A DNA stretch of 64,000 nt, from the NCBI GenBank assembly GCA_046051225.1, contig JBJOOR010000007.1, positions 1-64,000 of the forward strand. Direction: 5' to 3'. Origin of the DNA: CAIODY01 sp046051225. Lineage in GTDB: Bacteria; Bacteroidota; Bacteroidia; Chitinophagales; CAIODY01. The notes beneath the pieces were generated by a model. It made no database searches, was not told the origin of the DNA, and saw only the letters and a program-made list of their open reading frames with translations. Of this stretch, positions 24,835 through 34,500 are shown one piece after another. The translations under genes and the position numbers were made by a program. The number at the start of each line of letters is the position of its first letter. Position 1 is the stretch's first letter.

Positions 24835-25764
24835 ATGAAATTTTTAATCACTGGCGCTACTGGATTTATTGGAAGTTATTTATCAAAATTTTTAATTGAT
24901 AATGGGCATCAAGTAATTGCCATCACCCGACACATTACACCCACATTAAAAGCCGAAATGCCTGCCATTGAGTGGATAGAAGGCGATATGCTGCATAGCA
25001 ATATTCAACAATTAAAAATTGAAGCCGATGTAATTATTCATTTAGCAGCCGCCAATGATATAGTATCAAAAAATGCAATTGATGGTATTACTTTGTCGGC
25101 TGGTGGCACCAGAAATATGTTGCAATTGGCTGTAAACAATAAAATTAACCGATTCATTTTTTATTCAACACTACAAGTGTATGGTACCGAATTATCGGGT
25201 ATGATTACCGAAGATTCAACACCAAATTGCGAAAGCGATTATGGTATTAATCATTTATTGGCCGAACAGTATGTAGAGATGTATGCTCGAAAATTTGGCT
25301 TACATACGGCCATTGTTCGCCCTAGTAATATTTATGGCGAAATGGCAGCCAGCACTGTAAACCGCTGGACATTAGTGCCTGGTTGTTTTATTAAATCATT
25401 GTATGAATCGGGCAATATTACTTTGCTTTCATCGGGCAAGCAAAACAGAAATTTTATTTCGTTGCTAATGCTTAGCCAACAAACATTGCAAATTGCTAAT
25501 CATTTGCATTCGCCTTTTCAAATTTATAATTTGGCAAGTAATTATTACAATAATATTTATGGCATAGCTTCAACCACTTTCGAACTATACAAAGCCATTA
25601 CGGGCAACGCAGCAACGCTAGAAATAAAAAGCGAACTACCGCTATCAGCCAATCAATTTGAAATAAGTTTAGCTAAACTAAATTCAATTAATTGCCGAAC
25701 ATCAGTAACCAAAAACGAATTGGAAATTGAAATAGAAAAGCTGATTAGAAAATTTAGAAAATAA
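24835..25764 (+). CDS. NAD(P)-dependent SDR epimerase/dehydratase
   Basis: Extended short-chain dehydrogenase acting probably on a nucleotide sugar. The Rossmann motif GATGFIGSYL covers residues 7-16. The active-site tyrosine Y136 is present, but the usual YxxxK lysine is a histidine (H140 in DYGINHLLAEQY), and RPSNIYG follows. Loss of the lysine could mean altered catalysis or a non-catalytic role. It starts 13 bp after the LptD-like gene and ends 2 bp before a glycosyltransferase gene, suggesting a surface-glycan operon. Confidence 0.85.
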   Translation: MKFLITGATGFIGSYLSKFLIDNGHQVIAITRHITPTLKAEMPAIEWIEGDMLHSNIQQLKIEADVIIHLAAANDIVSKNAIDGITLSAGGTRNMLQLAVNNKINRFIFYSTLQVYGTELSGMITEDSTPNCESDYGINHLLAEQYVEMYARKFGLHTAIVRPSNIYGEMAASTVNRWTLVPGCFIKSLYESGNITLLSSGKQNRNFISLLMLSQQTLQIANHLHSPFQIYNLASNYYNNIYGIASTTFELYKAITGNAATLEIKSELPLSANQFEISLAKLNSINCRTSVTKNELEIEIEKLIRKFRK

Positions 25765-25766
25765 AG

Positions 25767-26795
25767 ATGATAACATTTATTGTACCTACTCGAAACAGAT
25801 TGAGCCATGTAAAGCGAACATTAAAATATGTTTCTCATTTGCCATATCAATTTATCATTGCCGATAATTCAACTTTATATAATTCGCTTCCAAAAGATAT
25901 TCAACTTTCAGAAAATGTAGAATATCTTTTTTTAGAAAATTCTACATTTTCAAATAAAGTAACCACTGCTCTTTCAAAGGTTACTACAAAGTATGTAGCA
26001 ATGATAGCTGATGATGATTTTTTTACTTTATCGGGCATAAAATCTTGTATTGATTTTTTAGAAAAAAACGAAAATTACAGTGCTGTTCATGGCAACACTT
26101 TAGGTTTTTTTGAAGCTAAAAACAAAGTAGGTTTTGAAAAAATGTATCATCATGAAAACCATGTAAATTGTAATAATGATGATGTAATTAAAAGGGCTAT
26201 TGAAATGTTTTCGCCTTATATGCCTTTGTTTTATTCTATTCATCGAACAGAAAATTTTAGAAAGATATTCGCTACCGAGCTATTGCCCGAAAACTTGAAT
26301 TTTGTTGAATTTAAAATAGCCTTGTATGCAGCCGTGAAAGGTAAGTTCGAAGTTCTTCCTATATTGCTTCATATCCGAGAAGAAGCTTTATTTTCGGCTG
26401 GGTTTACTACCAAAGCAATTGCAGATATGCCCGATGATAAAGAATGGAATATTAAATTAAATAGTTTTAAAAATTATGTGGCAAATGATATTACCACATT
26501 ATATCAAATAAGCGATTCGACTGCATCAACCATTGTCGAATCATCTATTTCAAGCTATATAAATTGGGTAAAATCTTTACCGATTTCAAACAATAAAATG
26601 AGCTATGCTTATTTTAAAAAGAAATATTTGAAGCCTTACTTTCCTGCGTTATTTAGTTGGTTGGTAAAACAAAAAAAAGCTACTGAAATAAATCGTCAAC
26701 AAATCAATCATCTGAATTTATCTAATTATTCAAACGCTGATATTCTCAAAGAAGAATTGGTATTGATTGAATCGGTTATTCTTAACGTTTCCTGA
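25767..26795 (+). CDS. TIGR00180-type family 2-like glycosyltransferase
   Basis: A 342-aa cytosolic GT-A-like enzyme. It has an N-terminal FIVPTRNRLSHVKRTL, then QFIIADNST typical of the TIGR00180 family, and a metal-binding DDD motif in YVAMIADDDFFTLSG at about residues 73-87. Donor and acceptor are unknown. It is packed directly behind the epimerase, so the two probably modify the same surface glycan. Confidence 0.8.
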   Translation: MITFIVPTRNRLSHVKRTLKYVSHLPYQFIIADNSTLYNSLPKDIQLSENVEYLFLENSTFSNKVTTALSKVTTKYVAMIADDDFFTLSGIKSCIDFLEKNENYSAVHGNTLGFFEAKNKVGFEKMYHHENHVNCNNDDVIKRAIEMFSPYMPLFYSIHRTENFRKIFATELLPENLNFVEFKIALYAAVKGKFEVLPILLHIREEALFSAGFTTKAIADMPDDKEWNIKLNSFKNYVANDITTLYQISDSTASTIVESSISSYINWVKSLPISNNKMSYAYFKKKYLKPYFPALFSWLVKQKKATEINRQQINHLNLSNYSNADILKEELVLIESVILNVS

Positions 26796-26820
26796 AATTT
26801 AAACTATTGTTGGTTGTTCT

Positions 26821-26887
26821 ACTCCTCTGGAGTGATATGTTTATAGGGTTTATGTTATAGCTATAAACATGTGACCCCACAGGGGTC
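26821..26887. repeat. Three-hairpin dispersed repeat element
   Basis: ACTCC/GGAGT (26821-26833) forms a first small hairpin. ATGTTTATAG (26837-26846) pairs with CTATAAACAT (26861-26870) as the central hairpin. GACCCC/GGGGTC (26873-26887) forms the third. The compact symmetric layout between two convergent genes resembles a MITE-like or REP-like element. It may also serve as terminator for both genes. Confidence 0.7.
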
Positions 26888-26914
26888 AAATACAAGTTGT
26901 TTAATCTGAAATTA

Positions 26915-28132
26915 TTATTGCTTATTGATTTTAAAACAAACTGTTTCTGTTTTTGTATTAATGATTTGAACAAAATAAATTCCTGTTAAGAAACATTCAG
27001 GAATTTCGATTTTCAAACTTGATGAATGAGCCGTTTCTTGTAGCAACAACTCACCAAATACATTATAAATATTGATTTTACTTTCAGAATTAGTAGAAAG
27101 ATTACTCAAAGAAATAGAGTGTGTAAATGGATTAGGTGAAATAGAAATATTGGTTAAATCATTATTTGATAATGATAAAATGCCTGTTGATGCTGGTGTG
27201 TATTGCCACAAGTAGTTATTTACATTGCCACTTGAATTAACACCACATGCCACATAGCCATTATTTCCTATTGAAAATGCAGATGCAAATCGAATTTGTG
27301 GACCACCATAATTTGTAATACTTCCCCATGAATTAGTTGCAGGATCGAACTTATAAAAAGAATTATAATAATTACCCGATGCATCATTTCCAGTTCCTAC
27401 GTACCCATTATTTCCTATTGAAAATGCAGTTGCAAATTGTAATCCATTGCCTGGGAAATTTGTTTTTTGAGTCCATGAATTCATCAAAGTATCATACTCC
27501 CAAAAATCATTATAAAAAGTTGCTCCACTGTATCCTAAACCAATATATCCTTTATTATTGATAGACAATCCAACAGCCCCCATTCTTGCATTTCCTCCAA
27601 AATTTGATTTCTGATTCCATGCATTTAAAGTTGGGTCATATTCCCAAAAATCATTTAAAGCAGTTCCGCCAATAGTAGTTCCACAGCCAATATAACCCTT
27701 ATTTCCTACTGAAAATCCTATTGCTTGATACCTGCCACCACCACCAATATTTGATTTTTGACTCCATGCATTTAAAGCTGGGTCGTATTCCCAAAAATCA
27801 TTTGGGTAAGTATTAGTTGTATCTTGCCCAGCACCTATATAACCTTTGCCATTAATAGAAAAACCAACAGCAACTATTCTTTTCGACCCTCCAAAATCAG
27901 CTTTTTGCGACCAAATATTATTCGTTGGGTCGTATTCCCAAAAGTCTTTTGCAAACCCACTTGTTGCCATATTACCTGTACCTAAATATCCTTTGCCATT
28001 AATTGAAAAACTTACAGCACCTGCCCTTGTTGTACCCGACAAATTTGATTTTTGCAACCAAGTATTTCCTGTTTGTGCCTTTATAGAAAAAGAAATTATA
28101 ATAAATATGCTTATTAAAAATATTGATTTCAT
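26915..28132 (-). CDS. Secreted kelch-like repeat protein with T9SS type A sorting domain
   Basis: A signal peptide (about 1-19) precedes six or so repeats of about 50 residues, with cores such as GKGYIGAGQ, NDFWEYDPALNAWSQK and IGNNGYVGTG, which predict a kelch-type propeller. The last 75 residues carry a type A C-terminal signal (SISPNPFTHSISLSN, INIYNVFGELL, GIYFVQI), which directs export through the type IX secretion system. The role on the cell surface is unknown. A CAAATGTA at 28152-28159 gives TACATTTG on the coding strand, a possible -7 box. Confidence 0.85.
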   Translation of the reverse strand: MKSIFLISIFIIISFSIKAQTGNTWLQKSNLSGTTRAGAVSFSINGKGYLGTGNMATSGFAKDFWEYDPTNNIWSQKADFGGSKRIVAVGFSINGKGYIGAGQDTTNTYPNDFWEYDPALNAWSQKSNIGGGGRYQAIGFSVGNKGYIGCGTTIGGTALNDFWEYDPTLNAWNQKSNFGGNARMGAVGLSINNKGYIGLGYSGATFYNDFWEYDTLMNSWTQKTNFPGNGLQFATAFSIGNNGYVGTGNDASGNYYNSFYKFDPATNSWGSITNYGGPQIRFASAFSIGNNGYVACGVNSSGNVNNYLWQYTPASTGILSLSNNDLTNISISPNPFTHSISLSNLSTNSESKINIYNVFGELLLQETAHSSSLKIEIPECFLTGIYFVQIINTKTETVCFKINKQ

Positions 28133-28274
28133 AATTCAGTTTATGTTTTTACAAATGTAATATTTTGTTGAAACACGAATAATTAATTCTACCTAATTCA
28201 ATTAGAAAGTTTTAACACTACCACTAGTATATACTAAATTCCAACACCAACATTAAATATTTATCTATAAAAAA

Positions 28275-30461
28275 TTAAATGCCTTTAATTTTAAATTCAG
28301 TTCGTCTGTTGGCTTGATGCTCGGCATCTGTGCAGGGTACACCATCGGCGCATTTATTGGTAAGCAATGTTTCGCCATAGCCTTTAGCCACCAATCTATT
28401 TGCCTTAATGCCTTTGCTTACTAAATAAGCTACGGCGCTTTCGGCTCTCCGCTGGCTTAAGGTTAAGTTATAATCGTTATTTGCTCGGCAATCGGTATGG
28501 CTGCGCAATTCAATTTGCATGGTTGGATATTTTTGTAATATGGCCACTGTTTTATCCAATTCTAAAGCAGCATCGGGGCGAATATTAGATTTATCTACAT
28601 CATAATAAATATCATCAATTTTTACTACATCGCCCGTGCAATACATTCCAATGCCTTGTTTAATATCTTGCGATGTTTTCATGCCTTCGGTAGATACTTC
28701 ATTCCAATTTGAACCGCATTTATTTTTAGTAGCCGATATTCTATACTTGGTATTATATGCCAAATCGAAATGATAATCGCCCATGGCGGTGGTAGTCAAT
28801 GATTTGGTTTCATTGGTTTTAAAATTTTCTAAAGTAATAGAAACGCCTTCCATAGGTTGTTTTGTACCTTCATTAAATACAGTACCCGACAAAGTAATTT
28901 TAACTTTAGTAGAATCGAAGTATGGCATAGTTACCAATTGTTTTTTAGTAAGCGGAATTTTTATTAATTGATTTCCATTCAACATATCTTTAGATACATC
29001 AATTTGATTGATGCTGTATGTTTCTTTATCGGCCATTAATTGTATATCATTTGAATTGTTTACACATATTTTAAAAATGCCATCGGTATTGGTTTTAAAA
29101 CTGCGTTTCAATTTTCCTTTTTCCATCCATTTTACATTTGCCATATTCAATGGTTCGTTGGTTTCAGCATCGAATACTATGCCCATCAAAGTATTGCATT
29201 TTTTAGTAAATGTATAAATATCATCATTGCCCGTTCTCGAACTAGTAAAATATCCTTCGTCGCCTTTTTCGTTGGTAATAATTCCAAAATCATCTTTCAT
29301 GCTATTAACAGGAAAGCCAACGTTTTCGGGTTCTGCCCACTTACCATCTTTGCTTTGTGTGGTAGCAAAAATATCTAATCCGCCCAATCCTACTAAAGCA
29401 TCGCTAGAAAAATACAAGGTATTATTAAGCGATAAATAAGGAAATACTTCGTTGCCTTCGGTATTAATATCGGCACCTAAATTTTTAGGTGCACCCCATT
29501 GCCCTAATTCATTTTTGCATACATAAATATCCATTCCGCCTAATCCACCAGGCATATCGCTAGCAAAATAAAGATACATTCCATCGGCTGATAGGGCTGG
29601 ATGACAGCAATTATATTCGCTACTATTATGTATAAATTCATCGGGCTTCGACCATTCGCCATCCGTTTTGCGTTGATGATAAATTTTTAATTTCATAGCG
29701 CCATCTTTCGAAAAATTTGGTAACCAACCATTGTAATTATTTCGGGTATAAAATACTTCGGTTTGTATTTGATTAAATGAAATAGTAGCATCATGAAATT
29801 TTGTATTTGCTTTTCCTTTCCATAAAGTTGGTGTTACATAAGTATTTGCTCTATTACTGTTTTCAAAATACAGATTATAAAATGGTCTGCCTGCCCATCC
29901 ATGCTCAAATTCAGAAAATGCGCCCGAAGGTCTATCGCTCGAAAATACAATTCCGTTTTCGAAATAAGCAGGACACATATCGCTATACGAAGTATTAAAT
30001 AATACAGGCTTTACAGCATATTTGGCACTATCGGCATACCATTCTTTAATTTGATTGCAAGCCTTAATGCCTGCCATACCACGTTTATCGGTAGGATTTA
30101 ATGCAAAATAATTTTGATACCATTTAGCAGCTTCATCTATATTACCCATTTCTTGCAATGCTTCAGCATAGCTTAATCGTTCGTTGGGCAATGCCGATGG
30201 CATATTGATAAATTGCTTATACCAATAGCAAGCATTTTCGGCATCAGCCACTTTATTATAACTTGCTGCTAAGCGCTGCTTTATAAACAAATTATTGCTA
30301 TCGGTTTGTACTGCTTTTTTATAATATACAATGGCTTGCGAATAATTATATTGATTGTATAATTTATTGGCTTTGCGAAGTGAATACGATTGCGCTTGGG
30401 CAAATTGAGCAACGCTTATTAATATTATTGCAGAAAGAATAGCGGTAATTATTTTATTCAT
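28275..30461 (-). CDS. PorE-like OmpA family protein (TPR, PD40 propeller, CRD, OmpA)
   Basis: A 728-aa envelope protein. In order it has a signal peptide (1-23), TPR helices (about 25-150), a WD40/PD40-type propeller (about 165-400, with DGMYLYFASDMPGGLGGMDI), two carboxypeptidase-regulatory-like domains (about 425-480 and 520-595) and an OmpA peptidoglycan-binding domain (about 610-728). The OmpA domain contains LRSHTDCRANNDYN and LSQRRAESA. This is the domain order of PorE, a T9SS component that anchors the machine to peptidoglycan. It follows a PorP/SprF gene by 38 bp, so it probably supports export or anchoring of the giant adhesin encoded upstream. Confidence 0.87.
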   Translation of the reverse strand: MNKIITAILSAIILISVAQFAQAQSYSLRKANKLYNQYNYSQAIVYYKKAVQTDSNNLFIKQRLAASYNKVADAENACYWYKQFINMPSALPNERLSYAEALQEMGNIDEAAKWYQNYFALNPTDKRGMAGIKACNQIKEWYADSAKYAVKPVLFNTSYSDMCPAYFENGIVFSSDRPSGAFSEFEHGWAGRPFYNLYFENSNRANTYVTPTLWKGKANTKFHDATISFNQIQTEVFYTRNNYNGWLPNFSKDGAMKLKIYHQRKTDGEWSKPDEFIHNSSEYNCCHPALSADGMYLYFASDMPGGLGGMDIYVCKNELGQWGAPKNLGADINTEGNEVFPYLSLNNTLYFSSDALVGLGGLDIFATTQSKDGKWAEPENVGFPVNSMKDDFGIITNEKGDEGYFTSSRTGNDDIYTFTKKCNTLMGIVFDAETNEPLNMANVKWMEKGKLKRSFKTNTDGIFKICVNNSNDIQLMADKETYSINQIDVSKDMLNGNQLIKIPLTKKQLVTMPYFDSTKVKITLSGTVFNEGTKQPMEGVSITLENFKTNETKSLTTTAMGDYHFDLAYNTKYRISATKNKCGSNWNEVSTEGMKTSQDIKQGIGMYCTGDVVKIDDIYYDVDKSNIRPDAALELDKTVAILQKYPTMQIELRSHTDCRANNDYNLTLSQRRAESAVAYLVSKGIKANRLVAKGYGETLLTNKCADGVPCTDAEHQANRRTEFKIKGI

Positions 30462-30499
30462 AAAATATATTTATGGATTTTTTTTGAATCGGTTTAATG

Positions 30500-31456
30500 T
30501 TAAAAATATCGTGGCGTAGCAATTTTTCTGTTCATTTGATTCACATCATATCCCAACATTAATTCGTATGAACCACGATTATAGTTTTTTAAATTAGTTA
30601 GCGTAATATCGTAAGCAAAGCCTAATCTTAGCGTATGATTAATTTCATAAACACTCATCAAGTCAATACTTTCAATATGTTCGGTGGCTACTTTGCTAAA
30701 ATTGCTACGAAATGAAGCACCCAACCATAATGCATCCGAAAAAATAAAGCTTGCATTTGCATCCATTTCGGCTGGTGAATGTGGGGCTATTTTTAATAAT
30801 GCTGATGGCTTAAATTTAATTCCATCTGATATACCAAAAACTCTACCTGCCATTAAAAATAAATGGCGATACTGCTTAGCTACAATGGATGAAACTGTGC
30901 CATTCGATTTTTCATACAATCTATTATTTACAATGTGAGGCACTGCCATACCAATATAACTTTTTGCTGTGCTATAATATAATCCTGTTCCAAAATTGGC
31001 TACAGTAAAGTTTTTTACAGGATTAGTAAAATTTTCATCGCCCTGATCAAATACTGTAAGTTCATTAAATTTATGCGATATAGTAGTAATAGTAGCTTGC
31101 AAACCAATAGATAATTTACCTACTTGATTTACTGGAATTCGATAGGCATAACTGCCCGATACATTTGTAAAACTACTAATGCCCAGTTGGTCGCTAGTTA
31201 CATTTAAGCCCACTGCTACCCTTTCGTTGCGCAATGGAGCATGAATGCCCACATTAATAGTTCGTGGTGCACCATCCATTTTTACCCATTGGGTTCTATA
31301 CAATGCCGTTGCACTTAAACATTCACGGCTGCCAGCATAGGCAGGATTTACCGATAATTGATTCCACATATACATCGTGTATTGTGGATCTTGCTGTGCA
31401 AATAATTTCATTGAACTTAATGCTGCACAGATTAAAACGAAAATTACTTTTTTCAT
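30500..31456 (-). CDS. PorP/SprF family type IX secretion membrane protein
   Basis: A 318-aa outer-membrane barrel with a signal peptide (about 1-20) and the family's defining start QQDPQYTMYMWNQLSVNPAYAGSR. The remainder is amphipathic strands ending PRYF. Members are needed for secretion and surface attachment of T9SS cargo with a type B C-terminal domain. The gene directly upstream encodes exactly such a cargo, 54 bp away, so this is probably its dedicated partner. Confidence 0.93.
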   Translation of the reverse strand: MKKVIFVLICAALSSMKLFAQQDPQYTMYMWNQLSVNPAYAGSRECLSATALYRTQWVKMDGAPRTINVGIHAPLRNERVAVGLNVTSDQLGISSFTNVSGSYAYRIPVNQVGKLSIGLQATITTISHKFNELTVFDQGDENFTNPVKNFTVANFGTGLYYSTAKSYIGMAVPHIVNNRLYEKSNGTVSSIVAKQYRHLFLMAGRVFGISDGIKFKPSALLKIAPHSPAEMDANASFIFSDALWLGASFRSNFSKVATEHIESIDLMSVYEINHTLRLGFAYDITLTNLKNYNRGSYELMLGYDVNQMNRKIATPRYF

Positions 31457-31510
31457 TTTGAAATATTTTTTCTGATTAAAAAAATGAATCTATTTGTTTG
31501 ATTAAATTTT

Positions 31511-34500
31511 CTATTTATGAATTACGATATAGCCTTGTTTATCATCATGTTTATTATCGTTAAACTTAAAAATATAAAAGTATGTTCCATCGGGCAATGG
31601 TTGGTTTTGATATGTTCCATCCCATTCGTTTTTATAGGGCTTAGCGCTATACACTTCATTGCCCCAACGATTAAAAATTACAATTTCATTATTCGGGTAT
31701 TGCAATGCACAATTGATAATGAACAAATCATTTTTCTTATCATTATTTGGCGACATGCCTTGCGCAAATACACACTCGGCTTTACAATCATCTTTAAAAA
31801 TAATTTTTGCTTTGCTACTTAATCCATTTACAACTATTGAATACATAGCCGAATCAATGCCCGTAAATCCTACATTTGGCTTGTATTGAATAGATGTGCC
31901 CGATACCGATATTTCGCCATTATGAGCTGGTTGTTCAATATATACATTAATGCTGTTAGAAGAAATGCCCGTATAATCATTTGCTAAAACATTAAAAATA
32001 GCGGCTTCGCAATCAATCATTTTGGTAGTTCCAAATGTGTCGTTGGTGGCTATTGGATTTACTTTAAAATATACAGCTGCTGCTGCACTGCAATTTTTAG
32101 ATGAAGTAGAATCAAACAATAAATAATTTACCGAATCTAATCCTATAAATCCTGCATTGGGTTGATATTGAATTTGATTATTTATGATTGTTGCAGTAGC
32201 ATTTTGGGTAAATGAATTTACAGCCACCAATATTTTTTTAGGTGTTTGAAAAATATCATTTGCCGATGCATCAACAATAATAGATGTAGTATTTCCACTT
32301 ATTTCTACGGTATCATTATTAGCCATTGGCGATTGTGTAATTTTTGTTGAATGAATAATACTATTGGTACAACCAGCCGATGAATAGGTATAGGTAATTG
32401 GTTCGGATACATTAACAGTTAAATTAGTTGGAGTTAAATAAGTAATTCCACCAATTGTTTGCAACCCATTGCCGCTAAACACACCGCCAGTTGGGGTTCC
32501 AGTTAATTGAATTAATGCTGCATTGCTGCAATAAACTGAATCTAAACTAAAGCTAAGCACAGCCGCATGTTGAATGGTTAGCAATACACTATCGGTTGAA
32601 AAACAACCTGTACCATCGGTAACTGTAACATAATAAGTGGTATTAATAATTGGTGTAACTAATGGATTGGCAATTGCAGGAACGCTGTCATGCGTAGATG
32701 CTATCCAGCTATAAGTATACACCCCCGAACCGCCTGTAGCTGTGGCTGGCGAACCGCCAATATTTATCGAATTGCCCAAACATACATTTTGATTTAGGCC
32801 AGCATCCGAATGTAAAGTACAAGCACCAATAAATACTTTTACAAAAGCTGTATCGCATAAATTAGGTACACCATTATCGCATAATATATATTGGAATGAA
32901 TCAACCAATCCTAATGCTGTAAAACCAATATTTGGTGTATAAGTAAATGTTCCATTAGTATTTAAAACAATTGTACCATGCAATGGTGCTACAATACCTG
33001 CATTGATGCTTATGGTAGAGGTTGATATATTGCCTTCGGGCAATACATTTGAATCATCATCGGTATCATTAGTAGTTACAGGTTGTGCATTGGTGCCAGC
33101 AATACCGCTTGATGGAATAGATAATACATCGGTATTAGCAACTGGTTTACCATTTACACCAATCACATGAATTAATACAATAGCCGTATCGCAAATACTT
33201 GTGCCAGCCGAACAATAGCTGTAAATAAAATAATCATTACCGCTAAAGTTATGATTAGGCGTATATTTTATTGAGCCATTCGCATTTTGAATTACTGTGC
33301 CATGCAATGGATTTGCGCTTACATAATTCGAAATTAAATTTCCATAAGCACTATCATTTGCTAAAACAAAAATAGTATCAAATGAATTTTCGATTAGTGT
33401 ATCTACATCATATCGGGCTGTAGGCACATTAGATGCTACTGCTATAAATACTTTTGCAGTATCGCATAAAGTAGGTGTACCATTATCGCAAATTTTATAT
33501 TCAAAACTATCTAAGCCAATAAAACTATTATTAGGTTGATAGGTAACTAAATTGTTTGATACCGACACAATGCCATGCAATGGTTGTAGCAATGTGGCTG
33601 GCAATGTTACAGTAAGATTCATGCCTTGCGGTGCTGTATTGGTTGTATCATTATCTCTATCATTTAATAATACTTGAATGGTAGTACTGGTATTAATGGC
33701 TGTACTTTTTACATCATTTACAGCTATTGGTTTATCATTTACTGGCAATACATTTAAGTTTACAATAGCTGTATCGCAAATACCAAAAATATTATTGTAA
33801 CAAATATTATAAATGAAATAATCAGTGCCATTATAATTTGCATCTGGGATATAATCAACTGTATTATTTGTATTAATATTTAGAGTGCCATGCGAAGGAT
33901 TTTGGGTAATAAAAATGGTTACCGTTTCGCCGTTTATTAAAATGTCATTGGCTAAAATATTTATGTTGGCTACCGAATCTTCATGCAACACTGCATTATT
34001 ATAAACTGCATTTAGCGGTGCAATAATATTTACAAATACCCAAGCTGTGCTGCACAAATGAAATGGCGGAACAACAGATGTATCACAAATAGTATATTGA
34101 AATGAATCAACGCCATAAAAACCTGGAAGTGCAATATAATTTATTTGATTACCCACTTGTGATACAAACCCAAATACAGGGTTGCCAATTGATGAAATTG
34201 AAAATGGATTATTATTTACATCATGATCATTTGCCAAAACAGAAATATTAGCCGAACCATTTATTAAAATTGTATCATAATCATTAATGGCTGTTGGTGC
34301 TAAATTGCCCGATGATACTTTAATATAAACTTTTGCTGTTGAACATAAAATTCCATTTATATCACAAATAGTATAGGTAAATGAATCTAAACCAAAGTAT
34401 GAAGAATTGGGTGTGTAAGTAATTGTTCCGTTTACATTAACTACAGTAGTACCATGCGAAGCTTGCGCAGCAGATGTGATGCTAAATGATAATCCATCAA

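Noticed and set aside
32900..34200. CRISPR-like or satellite repeats in the giant gene
   Set aside because: The periodicity comes from Big_9 protein repeats with diverged DNA; there are no identical spaced repeats.
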